From assembly GCA_009692425.1 (NCBI GenBank), contig SHZF01000032.1, positions 1-48,620 of the forward strand: 48,620 bases of DNA. Direction: 5' to 3'. The notes beneath the pieces were generated by a model. That model made no database searches and was not told where the DNA came from. It saw only the letters and a program-made list of their open reading frames with translations. The stretch comes from Myxococcales bacterium (GTDB lineage Bacteria; Myxococcota_A; UBA9042). Every line of letters starts with the position of its first letter. Within the stretch, counting starts at the first letter, position 1. A program made the translations under genes and the position numbers. Below are positions 34,176-45,759 of the stretch, one piece after another.

Positions 34176-34261
34176 TGAGGTCACGCTACGCACCGGCGCC
34201 GACCCGAGTCGAATGACCGCCCCGCAGCGTGACATCCGTGTCAGTGGGGTTCATTCACCGG

Positions 34262-34573
34262 TCACGCGGCCGAGCCCTCATCAGGCTTCGCCCACAGACG
34301 CACCGGTGCCAGCTGAACCGTCGTCCGATCGACATCGACGGGGTCTTCGTGCACCGCGCGCTGCGCTGCCAGAGCGCCGATGGCAGCGAGGTCGAACCGT
34401 GTCTCCAGCAGGGTCGCCGGCAGCGCCCCGTCCGGCCGCACGTCTGTAGCGCTCACCCTCACCATGCGCACGCGAGACGTTCTCATGGCGCTTCCAGATC
34501 GTCGCTGCTGCTTGGCGACACCGCCGTTGGCGCTGGGTCCGTCTTGGTCTGCGGGGCCGCGTGGATCGGGCAT
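34262..34573 (-). CDS. Small protein of unknown function
   Basis: 103 residues from ATG 34573, which has GGAGG 5 nt upstream. The N-terminal 40 residues are Gly/Ser/Arg-rich and probably disordered. The rest has alternating strand and helix tendency (V-R-M-V-R-V-S-A-T-D-V, then L-E-T-R-F-D-L-A-A-I-G-A-L-A-A-Q). No family is recognised. It lies 52 nt downstream of the M10 protease gene on the same strand. A longer frame on the opposite strand is rejected because it has no ribosome site and a basic, Cys/His-rich product typical of shadow frames. Confidence 0.5.
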   Translation of the reverse strand: MPDPRGPADQDGPSANGGVAKQQRRSGSAMRTSRVRMVRVSATDVRPDGALPATLLETRFDLAAIGALAAQRAVHEDPVDVDRTTVQLAPVRLWAKPDEGSAA

Positions 34574-34625
34574 TGTCGCCTCCGTCGGCGCTGGGGGGAC
34601 GCCGTGGCGTCCGTCGGTGCCTACG

Positions 34626-37349
34626 CTAGCGCGACCTTCGGCGCCGCGCCAGCCCTGCCCAGGCCGCCGCGATGGCCAGGCACGCCACGCCGGTGGCGCT
34701 GCCGGGGGGCGAAGCAGGCACCGACGAGCATCCTGACACTGCGGCGGCCGGCGCGGCGACCCCGGCAACTGCGGCGCTCGCGACCGCGGGAGTTGGACCC
34801 GGAACGGGGGCGTCGGTCAGTCCGTCCCCCGCCGCCGGGCCGCCCGCTTCTGCGGCGCCACCGTCCGCCGGGCTCGCCGTGTCGGCGTTGACGGCTGCGT
34901 CGGCGCTACCCGTCTCCTCAGCCCCAGTCGCATCCGCTGCCGCCGGCGCTGGCGCCGCCGTGCACGCGCCGACCGCTCCGACGGCGACAACGCACTGTAG
35001 ACCGAACGCGCACTTCGAAGGACCGAACGGATTGCACGCCAGCCCACATTTGCCGGCGTGGCAGAAGCCGGTCGCGCAGTCGGCGTCCTTCATGCAAGGT
35101 GCGTTCAGACCTTTGGTGCCGACGGAACCGCACTGCCCTTCCGGGCTCGCCGGGTCTTGGCGCAGGCACTTCTTGCCGGCCGGGCAGCCGACGGTCTGGA
35201 AGATCGTGCACAGTTCGCCGCAAATGCCGTTCGAGCACGCCCCGCTTGTGCATTCCGCCGCCTCCTTGCACGCGGCGCCGTTGGGCACGCACCCCACCTT
35301 CTTGCCCTTGGCGCACAGCTTGCCACCCGTCACGTCGGCGCACGCCATGCCACAAGGGCAGTCCGCCGCGACCGCACACGCCAGCGTGCAGTAGCTGTCG
35401 GCGCCATCGACGATGCAGTGCCCGCTCTGGCAGTCGAGCGCGGCCGCACACTTGTCGCCCACCTGCGCCGGGCCGAGCGCGAAGCACGCCGACTTCGTGC
35501 CCTGCAACTTCTGGCATTGGTGGCTGGCCGGGCAGATCCCGGTCGCCGTGCAGTCGTCCATGCATGTTCCGGTCGTCGGGCTCGTCGCGATGCACAAGGC
35601 GCTTTTGCAGTCCGTGCCGCCCTTGCACGGTTGGCCCGCAGCCTTCTTGTCGGCCGCCTTCAAGCACGCGCCGCCGCCGCCTTGCAGGCCGAAACAGTCG
35701 AAGCCGCCGCTACACGGCTTGCTGGCCGAACACGCGGCCGCGCACACCGCGCCGGTGCTGCCGCCGACGCAGAGGTTGGACACGCACTCGGCCGCCGCGT
35801 CACACGGTTCGGCGTCCGCCTTCTTCTTGGGGGGCACGACGCACGCCCCGCCGCCACCTCCCGCCAGTGCCGTGCACGCCTGGCCGGCCGGGCATTGGCT
35901 TGCGGTGGTGCACGGCGTCGCGCACGCGGTGCCCGCACCCAGGTCCGCGCACAGCCCCGTCTTGCATTCCGATGAAGCGGCGCACTTCGAGCCGGAGGCC
36001 TTGTCACCGAGCGCCACGCACGAGCCCACGCCGCCCGCGACCTTCTGGCAGCCCTGGCCCGGCGGACAGTCGGCGCTCGTCACGCAACTCCCCGCGCACT
36101 TGCCGCCTTGGCACAGGCCGCTGTCGCACTGGTCCGCACTCGTGCACGCCTCGCCGATCGCCTTCTTGCCTTCGACGCACGCGCCGTACGACTTGCCGGG
36201 CAGCGACGCGCATTGCTTGCCGGCGGGGCAGGGCTTGGCCGATGTGCAGGGCGTGCGGCACACGGCGCCGCCGTCCTCGATCAGGCACAGGCCTGACGCA
36301 CACTCCTTGCCCGACCCGCACCCCTCGCCCTCGCCCTTGGTGCCCGCCGCCTGGCCCGCGATGCAGACGCCGTTGCCCGGTTCGCCCGCGAACGGCGTGC
36401 ACACGAAGCCGGCCGGGCACGCCCCCGAGGTGTTCGGCTTGCAGCCCTGCGCGCACACGCCGTTGCCCGACTGCATCGGCTGGCAGAACAACGGCTCGGC
36501 GCAATCGAGGTCGGCCACGCACGTCGCGCCCAGCTTGCCGGTGCCCTTGGGCGGGTTGGGGTCGAAACCGCCGCACTTGCCGGCCTCGCACGCCAACTGC
36601 CCTGCGTAGAATTCGCCCTTGGCGCCATCTGCGACGACGAGCGGACAATCCTTGTTGGACTGACAGCCGACGGGCGTCTTCGGATACAGGAAACACAGCC
36701 CGGCGATGTCTTCGGGCTCCGGCGTCTGGCTCTTCATGAACGGGTCGGCGGTCGGCGCCATCGTCGGCGGGTTGTCGGGGTCGTAGCCGCCCAGCATGTG
36801 CTGCAACCCGAACGAGTGGCCGATCTCGTGCACCGCGACGTTGCGCACGTCCGTCGAGTTCACCTTGCCCGCCGTCGACCACGTCTGCAGGTAGCCGTTC
36901 ATCGCGATGTCGGCCTCGATGATGCTGCCGTCGTCGTAGAACACGGGGGCCGTCACGCCGAGCACGTACTTGCCCATGTCCCAGGCGGAGTTCTCGATCC
37001 AGGCGATCTGGTTCTTGCCGTCGGTGTTGAAGCCTACGGCCGTCAGCTTCAGCGAATCCGACAGGCCCGCCTCCGTGAATGTGGCCGACGTGCACGGCGC
37101 CGTCCCCCAGGCCTGGTAGCTCTTGCGGACTTCGTCGAGGCAGGTCGCGGTCGGCAGGTCGGCCGAGCACGCCGGGTGGAGCCAGAAGGTCAGCGCGGGC
37201 TTCTTCCAGCGCACCACGCTGCCGGTCGTGTCCTTCGACAGCGACACCGAGAACGCATGGGCAGAACCGGCCCAACCCGCGGCCCACGCACAGCCCAGGA
37301 CAGCGAGTCCCAGCGCGAGGCCACGGCGGAGGCAGGCACGGTACGGCAT
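34626..37349 (-). CDS. Secreted M10-type metalloprotease with Cys-rich repeats and MYXO-CTERM
   Basis: 907 residues. A signal peptide ends S-A-H-A (residue 32). The catalytic domain (about 33-225) carries the metzincin zinc site V-H-E-I-G-H-S-F-G-L-Q-H (H174, H178, H184, with Glu175) and a following Met in T-M-A-P, so it is probably active. No clear matrixin pro-peptide cysteine switch is visible. Residues about 230-810 are Cys-rich modules of some 45 residues (for example C-x-S-G-L-C-x-x-G-x-C, then C-P-A-G-x-x-C). An Ala/Pro/Asp linker leads to the end: S-G-C-S-S-V-P, a 15-residue hydrophobic run and R-R-R-R-S-R. That is the MYXO-CTERM tripartite signal, used to sort proteins to the surface. 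Confidence 0.88.
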   Translation of the reverse strand: MPYRACLRRGLALGLAVLGCAWAAGWAGSAHAFSVSLSKDTTGSVVRWKKPALTFWLHPACSADLPTATCLDEVRKSYQAWGTAPCTSATFTEAGLSDSLKLTAVGFNTDGKNQIAWIENSAWDMGKYVLGVTAPVFYDDGSIIEADIAMNGYLQTWSTAGKVNSTDVRNVAVHEIGHSFGLQHMLGGYDPDNPPTMAPTADPFMKSQTPEPEDIAGLCFLYPKTPVGCQSNKDCPLVVADGAKGEFYAGQLACEAGKCGGFDPNPPKGTGKLGATCVADLDCAEPLFCQPMQSGNGVCAQGCKPNTSGACPAGFVCTPFAGEPGNGVCIAGQAAGTKGEGEGCGSGKECASGLCLIEDGGAVCRTPCTSAKPCPAGKQCASLPGKSYGACVEGKKAIGEACTSADQCDSGLCQGGKCAGSCVTSADCPPGQGCQKVAGGVGSCVALGDKASGSKCAASSECKTGLCADLGAGTACATPCTTASQCPAGQACTALAGGGGGACVVPPKKKADAEPCDAAAECVSNLCVGGSTGAVCAAACSASKPCSGGFDCFGLQGGGGACLKAADKKAAGQPCKGGTDCKSALCIATSPTTGTCMDDCTATGICPASHQCQKLQGTKSACFALGPAQVGDKCAAALDCQSGHCIVDGADSYCTLACAVAADCPCGMACADVTGGKLCAKGKKVGCVPNGAACKEAAECTSGACSNGICGELCTIFQTVGCPAGKKCLRQDPASPEGQCGSVGTKGLNAPCMKDADCATGFCHAGKCGLACNPFGPSKCAFGLQCVVAVGAVGACTAAPAPAAADATGAEETGSADAAVNADTASPADGGAAEAGGPAAGDGLTDAPVPGPTPAVASAAVAGVAAPAAAVSGCSSVPASPPGSATGVACLAIAAAWAGLARRRRSR

Positions 37350-37465
37350 GGTCGGTTCACCTCGGCAGCGGCTGGCGTGCCGCGCCGGACCGGCGACTGT
37401 AGGGTTGCTGCCCATGTCGGGCAAGCGAAATCGCGTTGACAAGTGCCAGACCGCGGGGCCACCCG

Positions 37466-38569
37466 TCAGCCGTTGCCGAGCCTGGGCAGCGCCACCTTGC
37501 CGAACACCGCGGCGACCGCCGTGCCCACATCGTCGGGCCAGCCGATCTCGAACCGGAGCCGTTCTCCCGTCGTCGGGTGCTCGAAACCCAACGCGTAGGC
37601 GTGCAGCGCGTGGCGTGGCAGGCCCTCGAGCAACGTTGCCTCGCGCGCCGTGCGCCCCGTTCGCGAGAATTTGCGCCGCCCGCCGTACAGTTCGTCGCCC
37701 GCGATCGGATGGCCGCGTTCGGCGAGGTGCACGCGAATCTGGTGGGTGCGGCCGGTCTCGAGCCGGCACACCAGCAGGCAGCTCAGGACTCCGCGCGCCA
37801 GCACGCGCACATGCGTGATCGCTTCCTTGCCGTCCGGCACCTTGCCCGAGAACTTCTTGCGTTCGGTCGGGTGCCGCCCGTGCAGCGTGCGAATCGTGAA
37901 CTGATCCTCGGGAAACGTGCCGAGCGCCACCGCCGCGTAGCGCCGCTCGACCGTGTGGCGCATGAATTGGCCGCCGAGCCGCCGCAGCGCGCGCTCGTTC
38001 TTGGCCACGACGAGCAGCCCGGATGTGTCCTTGTCGATGCGGTGCACGAGCCCGGGGCGCAGGTCGTCGCCCACGCCCGCCACTTCGGGCAGGTGGTGCA
38101 GCAGCGCATTGACCAGCGTGCCGGTCTCGTGGCCCGCCGCGGGATGCACGACGAGGCCGGCGGGCTTGTTCACCACGATCACGTCGGCGTCTTCGTACAA
38201 GATGTCGAGCGGGATCGACTCGGGTGTCGCGGACAGGGCCGGCCGCGGCTGAACGTCGATCTCGACTCGGGTACCGCGCGGCAACTGCAGCCCCGCCTTG
38301 AGCCGCGACCCTCCCAGCCCCGGCGGCCACAAGATCCGCACGTGGCCTTGGTGGATGTGCTCAGACGCGCGCGCCCGCGACAACCCCGCGACGCCGCCCG
38401 CCAACACCGCGTCGAGGCGCCGGCCGATCCACGGCACCTGGACTTCAAGGGCGTAGACACCGGGTTCCGCTGCCGGCTCCGGCGCCCGATCGACGGACTC
38501 CGCAGCACCCTCGGCGACCAGGATGTCGTCGCCGTCGGGGTCCGACTCGGGAGCGCCGGGGGTGCCCAC
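37466..38569 (-). CDS. rluD: Ribosomal large subunit pseudouridine synthase, RluD family
   Basis: 367 residues from GTG 38569. An S4 RNA-binding domain (about 48-105, G-R-R-L-D-A-V-L) precedes the pseudouridine synthase core. The catalytic motif H-R-I-D-K-D-T-S-G-L-L (Asp179) is intact, followed by R-Y-A-A-V and T-G-R-T-H-Q-I-R-V-H-L. RluD modifies U1911, U1915 and U1917 of helix 69 in 23S rRNA in E. coli. A 40-residue acidic N-terminal extension is unusual but has no motif. The GTG overlaps the TAG of the upstream ligase-like gene by one base, so they are likely translated together. Confidence 0.9.
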   Translation of the reverse strand: MGTPGAPESDPDGDDILVAEGAAESVDRAPEPAAEPGVYALEVQVPWIGRRLDAVLAGGVAGLSRARASEHIHQGHVRILWPPGLGGSRLKAGLQLPRGTRVEIDVQPRPALSATPESIPLDILYEDADVIVVNKPAGLVVHPAAGHETGTLVNALLHHLPEVAGVGDDLRPGLVHRIDKDTSGLLVVAKNERALRRLGGQFMRHTVERRYAAVALGTFPEDQFTIRTLHGRHPTERKKFSGKVPDGKEAITHVRVLARGVLSCLLVCRLETGRTHQIRVHLAERGHPIAGDELYGGRRKFSRTGRTAREATLLEGLPRHALHAYALGFEHPTTGERLRFEIGWPDDVGTAVAAVFGKVALPRLGNG

Positions 38570-41310
38570 TACATTGCGCCGACGCGGGCCAGAATCTGGT
38601 CGATGGCGGCGGCGCGATCCGGGTAATCTGCTTTAACTTTAACGAGTGCATCCGAAAGCGCGGCCTTCTCGGTGCTGTCGATCCGCACGGCGTTCGCAGC
38701 CTCGTGGCTGGCGCCATCGACATCGCCGGTGCGGGCCAGGGCCACCGCATAGCGCCGCTTGGGCGCGCCCCGCTCTGCCTGGGCCAGTTCCGCCGCCACC
38801 TTGAAATGAGGCAGCGCGTCCTGCCAGCGGCCCAGGTTCGCCAGCGCCTCGGCGAGATCGGTGTGGCGGTCCATCCACTCGAAGCGCTTGCGCGGCTCGG
38901 GCCGGCCGTCATTGGGCAGCGGCTCGCGGATCAGGGCCTCGAGCATTCCGGCCGCCTCCTGCCACTTCTTCAGTTCGCGTGCGATGCGAATCGCGGCCTT
39001 CAGCGTGCGCACGTACTGCGTCAGCATCTGGTTGTCGTCGGGTGGGAATCCGCCCGCCATGCGGTACTCGACGTAGCTCATCTTGTGCGCGGGCTTGGCC
39101 GGGTCGAGCTTGCCGCCGGGCGGAGGCGCGACATGGGGCGCGAGCACCTTCCATGCCGCGTCGAACTTCTCCTGCTCGACCAGGGCGTCGGCCCGCACGT
39201 TGAGCGCCACGAGTTCGTCGGGCTTGAGCTTGAGCGCGGCGTCGATCGCGACGTGCATCGCCTTGTCGTTGCCGATGCGCGCGTTGAACATGGCAAGATT
39301 CACCCACGCATTCAATAGATTCGGATACAACCGCAGCGACGCTTCGATGCTGGCGATCGCGGCCTTCGACTGCCCCAGCGAATTGAGGTTCAGGCCTTCG
39401 ATGAAGTGGTTCTGGAAGTCGTCGGGATTCATCTCGATCGCGCGCCGGATCTCGACCAGACCATCGGACGCCCGGCCCTGCTTCTGCAGTGAGCGGCCGC
39501 TCGTGAAGCCGTATTCGGCGACCATCCAGCGCGGGTGCAGGCCCGGCCACGAGCCGAAGCCATAGAGGAACGCCAGCCCGAATGCCGCCAGTCCGGTCAG
39601 CCCCCACGCGACGCCCGCCGGCAGGGGGCCTGCGCGCAGGGCCGGCGGTTTGCTCTTGTCGTCTCCTACGCCGGGGCGGCCGACCAGCCACGCTTCGGCC
39701 GCACCGATCACGCCAAGGTGCAGCGCGAACAGGAAGGTCGGCACCGGGAGCTGCAACGGAAACGAGAACAACGCATCGCCACAGATGCCGAAGATGCCCG
39801 CCAGCGACGCCGCCGCACCGTACGCGAGCAGCGCGGCCCCGCCCGGGTCGCGTTGGCCCGCGTCGGCGGCGGCGGCAGACGCGCGCACGGTCATCCACAC
39901 CGCCATCCCGATCAGCACAAGCAGCGCGCCGAGCCCTTGGAAGCCGAACTCCGACCCCATCTGCAAGAAATCCTGGTGCGCGCGGATCGGCTGCTTGCCG
40001 ATCGTGAACATCTCGTTCTTCTCGCGCTGCGTCACAAACTGCGGGTACAGCACGCGCCAATTGCCGGCGCCGCGGCCGAACGGGTTGGCCTTCATCGCTT
40101 CCCACGTCGATTCCCACATGCCGAATCGCCACTGTGCGGCGTTCTGGTTCGTGTCGAACGTCGAGGTGAGCAGTTCCGAGGTCGAGGCGCCGCGCTTGGA
40201 GTCACCTTCGTCGATCGGCGTGTTGAAGCCTGTACGCACCAGCACATACGACGTGCCCGCGACGAGCACACCCGCCACGGCCAGGGCCACCAGCAGCGGG
40301 GCCAGCTTGGAACGGCGCGGCGGCCGGCTGTCGACGGCGTTGGGGTCCGCGCTCTGCAGTTCGTCGGCACGCGCCTCGTCTTCGGCCTGGCGGCGTTCGC
40401 GGCGCCGCTCGGCGAGCACCCGGCCCGTCAAGAAGGCGGTGACGGCGACCATGACGCCCAGCACGAGGCCGATCCAGGCCGACCGCGTCACGGTCAGCTT
40501 GAGGTAGTAGAGGTTGATCAGCAGCGCGAAGCCGGTCGGTCCCGCGACGATCGCCGCCAGGGCGGTCCGATGCTCCGTGTACCAGCGCATGCATTGGGCC
40601 AGCACGGCGTAGCACGCGGGCACGGCGGCGACGATCGCCTCGGCGGCCATGTTGCGGTTGCCGAAGGTCGAGCCGGGCTTCGAGATCACGTTCCAGTGCT
40701 CGGCCGGCAGCAGGCGGCGGATGTCGTGATGCTCGCCGATGCCGATGAGCGACACCCAGAAGCCGCCGACGATCAGGCCGCCCAAGACGGGCCACAGGCG
40801 GCGCGGCTGGCGCAGCGCGAGCAGCGTCACGAAAAACAGCACGCCGGCTGCGGCCCAGCGGTGCGCATCGTAGCGCGCGAAGATCGACAGGATGCCGCCC
40901 GTCTCGTCCGGCGCGATCGCCACCCCCAACGTGACTGCGCCGGCGAACACCACGACCGGCCACAGCAACGGCGTGCGCGGCAGATGCAGCGGCACGCGCA
41001 ACCACGCCAGACCGGCCACCAGTGCCAGCAGGAGTGCAGCGCCTTCAGCCATGTAGAGCTGCTTGGGCAACTGGAACAGGTCGCGAATGCCCGGCTGCAC
41101 CACGCGCATCAGCACGATGGCGAGGATGCCGAGCCCGACTGCGATCGACCAGTCGAGTCCGGCCGTGACCCCGCCCGCTGGCAATGCGGCGGGCGGCGCG
41201 ACGGGTTGCACGCGCTTGGGGCCGGCTGTGGCGGCCGCGCCCGGGCCCGCGGCGGTGCCGGCCGAGGTGACTGGATTGGCTGTGGAATCCTTGCGAGTTT
41301 TCTTTGCCAC
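38569..41310 (-). CDS. O-antigen ligase-like membrane protein with TPR domain
   Basis: 913 residues from GTG 41310 with GGAG upstream. About twelve membrane segments occupy residues 50-620. The periplasmic loop contains N-P-F-G-R-G-A-G-N-W-R and A-H-Q-D-F-L-Q-M-G-S-E-F-G-F-Q-G, the pattern of the Wzy_C/O-antigen ligase superfamily, which transfers polysaccharide from lipid carriers to lipid A or protein. The last 290 residues are about six TPR units (for example A-S-D-G-L-V-E-I-R-R-A-I-E-M-N-P). Acceptor and glycan are unknown; no other glycan genes lie beside it. The N-terminal 45 residues are a basic, disordered stretch. Confidence 0.85.
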   Translation of the reverse strand: MAKKTRKDSTANPVTSAGTAAGPGAAATAGPKRVQPVAPPAALPAGGVTAGLDWSIAVGLGILAIVLMRVVQPGIRDLFQLPKQLYMAEGAALLLALVAGLAWLRVPLHLPRTPLLWPVVVFAGAVTLGVAIAPDETGGILSIFARYDAHRWAAAGVLFFVTLLALRQPRRLWPVLGGLIVGGFWVSLIGIGEHHDIRRLLPAEHWNVISKPGSTFGNRNMAAEAIVAAVPACYAVLAQCMRWYTEHRTALAAIVAGPTGFALLINLYYLKLTVTRSAWIGLVLGVMVAVTAFLTGRVLAERRRERRQAEDEARADELQSADPNAVDSRPPRRSKLAPLLVALAVAGVLVAGTSYVLVRTGFNTPIDEGDSKRGASTSELLTSTFDTNQNAAQWRFGMWESTWEAMKANPFGRGAGNWRVLYPQFVTQREKNEMFTIGKQPIRAHQDFLQMGSEFGFQGLGALLVLIGMAVWMTVRASAAAADAGQRDPGGAALLAYGAAASLAGIFGICGDALFSFPLQLPVPTFLFALHLGVIGAAEAWLVGRPGVGDDKSKPPALRAGPLPAGVAWGLTGLAAFGLAFLYGFGSWPGLHPRWMVAEYGFTSGRSLQKQGRASDGLVEIRRAIEMNPDDFQNHFIEGLNLNSLGQSKAAIASIEASLRLYPNLLNAWVNLAMFNARIGNDKAMHVAIDAALKLKPDELVALNVRADALVEQEKFDAAWKVLAPHVAPPPGGKLDPAKPAHKMSYVEYRMAGGFPPDDNQMLTQYVRTLKAAIRIARELKKWQEAAGMLEALIREPLPNDGRPEPRKRFEWMDRHTDLAEALANLGRWQDALPHFKVAAELAQAERGAPKRRYAVALARTGDVDGASHEAANAVRIDSTEKAALSDALVKVKADYPDRAAAIDQILARVGAM

Positions 41311-41354
41311 GAGCGGGACTCCAGAGGACCTAGTGAGAGCGAGGGGGCGAAATC

Positions 41355-42642
41355 TTACGTCAGCTGTCCCGCGCCCGCGAGTCCCGCATCGAGCCCCAAC
41401 CAGGCCCGTGGCGGCGCGCCGAGTTCGTAGAACAGTCGATCCGGGCCATCGACGTCGAGAACCGTGGCCCAGAACGGCGCGCCGGGCTCCAGCCGGCCGG
41501 TCCAGCCCCGCGGCTCCCCGAGCGCCGCCGCCCCGCCGCGGGTGACGGCCCGCACCGCCTCCGGCGCGCTCAGCCGCCCACCCAGCACGGCAAGCTGCAG
41601 CGCCAACGCCAGGTTGCAGGACATCGCCGAGCCTGGATTGCAGTCGGTGCCCAACGCGACCATGGCCCCGGCATCGGTCAGGGCTCGCAGCGGCGCAAAC
41701 GGCTCGCGCAGGAACACCGAAGTCAGCGGCAAGCCGACCGCAACCGTTGCCGAACTGGCCAAGGCAGCGACCGCAGCCGGGCCACTCACCAGCAGATGCT
41801 CGACGCTCGTGGCGCCCGCCTCGATCGCCCACTGCACGCCGCCGAGATCGGCAAACTCGTCGACGTGGGCCTTCAGGCCGAGCCCCAACGCCCGGGCCAC
41901 CGCCGCGATGCGCGTCGCCTGGCTCACATCGAACCAGCCGCGCTCCACGAACACATCGACGAACGCCGGCGGGTCGGCCGCGGCAGCCATGGCGGGTAGG
42001 ATGTCGTCGCAGACGAGCGCGACGTAGCCGTCAGGGTCGTGCTTCCACTCGGGAGGCACAGCGTGGGCCGGCATCGCGGTCGCCACGATCTGGAGGCGCC
42101 CGGCGAACTGGCGCCGGAGGTTGCCGATCGCGGCAAGCAACTTCATTTCGGTGGCGCGGTCGAGGCCGTAGCCTGTCTTGATCTCGACGACGCGCGCACC
42201 CCAGCCGGCGAGTTCTGCGAGGCGTTTTGCTCCACTTGCCACGAGGGCGTCGAGCGAGGCTGCGCGGGTCTGCCGTACCGTATGCAGGATGCCGCCGCCC
42301 GCTGCGGCAATCTCGGCGTAGCTCGCGCCGGCCATGCGCTGCGTGAACTCGGCGGCGCGGTCGCCGGCAAAGACGAGGTGCGTGTGTGCGTCCGTCCAGC
42401 CGGGGGTCAGGAGGCGGCCGCCCAGATCGATGCGGGCGTCGCAAGCCGGCCGATCCGGCGCGTCTGGTGCGCCGAGCCAGGCCACGCGCCAGCCCGAGGC
42501 GGTGCCCTTGTCTGCGGCCAGCACGACCTGACAGCCCGCGTGCAATCCGACTTCGTCCCAGCGCGCCAGGGGGCCTCGCTCAGCGCCGACGCCGCTCAGC
42601 ACCGCGCCCGCCCCGTGCAGCAAGACGTGGACCGGCGTGGTG

Positions 42643-42650
<8 letters not shown>
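41355..42650 (-). CDS. hutI: Imidazolonepropionase
   Basis: 431 residues from GTG 42650; GTG 42659 is also possible. The enzyme opens 4-imidazolone-5-propionate to N-formimino-glutamate in histidine breakdown. The amidohydrolase metal motif [10 protein letters not shown], the later A-H-V-D-E-F-A-D and the G-T-D-C-N-P-G motif with the metal Asp are all present. E-I-K-T-G-Y-G-L is the conserved substrate loop of HutI. The start overlaps the end of hutU by 8 nt, a typical coupled pair. The hutH and formiminoglutamate genes are not in this window. Confidence 0.93.
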
Positions 42651-44364
<1,714 letters not shown>

Positions 44365-44441
44365 GGCGCTCCGACGGGGTGCGGTCGCCGCGCGTTGTGG
44401 CAGAAAGTCTCCGGCATGGGAAGCGCTCCGGGCCGGCCACC

Positions 44442-44462
44442 ATGCGACACATTCTGTCGCAT
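44442..44462. promoter_or_regulatory. 21-bp perfect-arm palindrome in the hutU-recA gap
   Basis: ATGCGACA and TGTCGCAT are exact inverted arms around CATTC. It lies 79 bp before hutU and about 190 bp before recA. The core matches the two sites in the dehydrogenase gene at 28501-28573, so it is a recurring motif of this genome. The cognate protein is unknown; it is not a LexA-type or standard HutC half-site that I recognise. Confidence 0.6.
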
Positions 44463-44477
44463 GAAATCGACCTGGAC

Positions 44478-44506
44478 TTGCAATCGCCGCCGATCTACCT
44501 GAACAT
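44478..44506 (+). promoter_or_regulatory. Putative recA promoter
   Basis: TTGCAA at 44478-44483, a 17-nt spacer, and GAACAT at 44501-44506. The -10 is weak, but it lies inside the LexA-type box, which would explain repression by steric block. Confidence 0.4.
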
Positions 44507-44514
44507 CTGTTCAG
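44499..44514 (+). promoter_or_regulatory. LexA-type SOS box of recA
   Basis: CTGAACATCTGTTCAG is a perfect inverted repeat of CTGAAC around ATCT. It matches the Gram-positive GAAC-N4-GTTC core and, from memory, the Myxococcus xanthus LexA motif that ends in YGTTCAG. Its position about 140 bp before recA and over the putative -10 element fits SOS control. Confidence 0.75.
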
Positions 44515-44650
44515 ACCCGGGGCATGTCCGAGCGCATGTTTCGCTTCCCCGGATTCGTGTCGGCGCTCGTGCCGCCGCCCCTCCGTTTCCCGCCGCCCCC
44601 TTCACAACCCCGTCAACCGACGCCACCCCGTCTAGCAAACAGAGGCTGCC

Positions 44651-45748
<1,098 letters not shown>

Positions 45749-45759
45749 GCGCCGGCCTG

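Noticed and set aside
34229-34891. A 220-residue plus-strand frame opposite the small unknown gene
   Set aside because: No ribosome site, product rich in Arg, His and Cys, and it runs antisense into the M10 protease gene.
37350-37465. TTGACA on the plus strand near 37436 as a promoter
   Set aside because: Both flanking genes are on the minus strand and nothing downstream would be transcribed.
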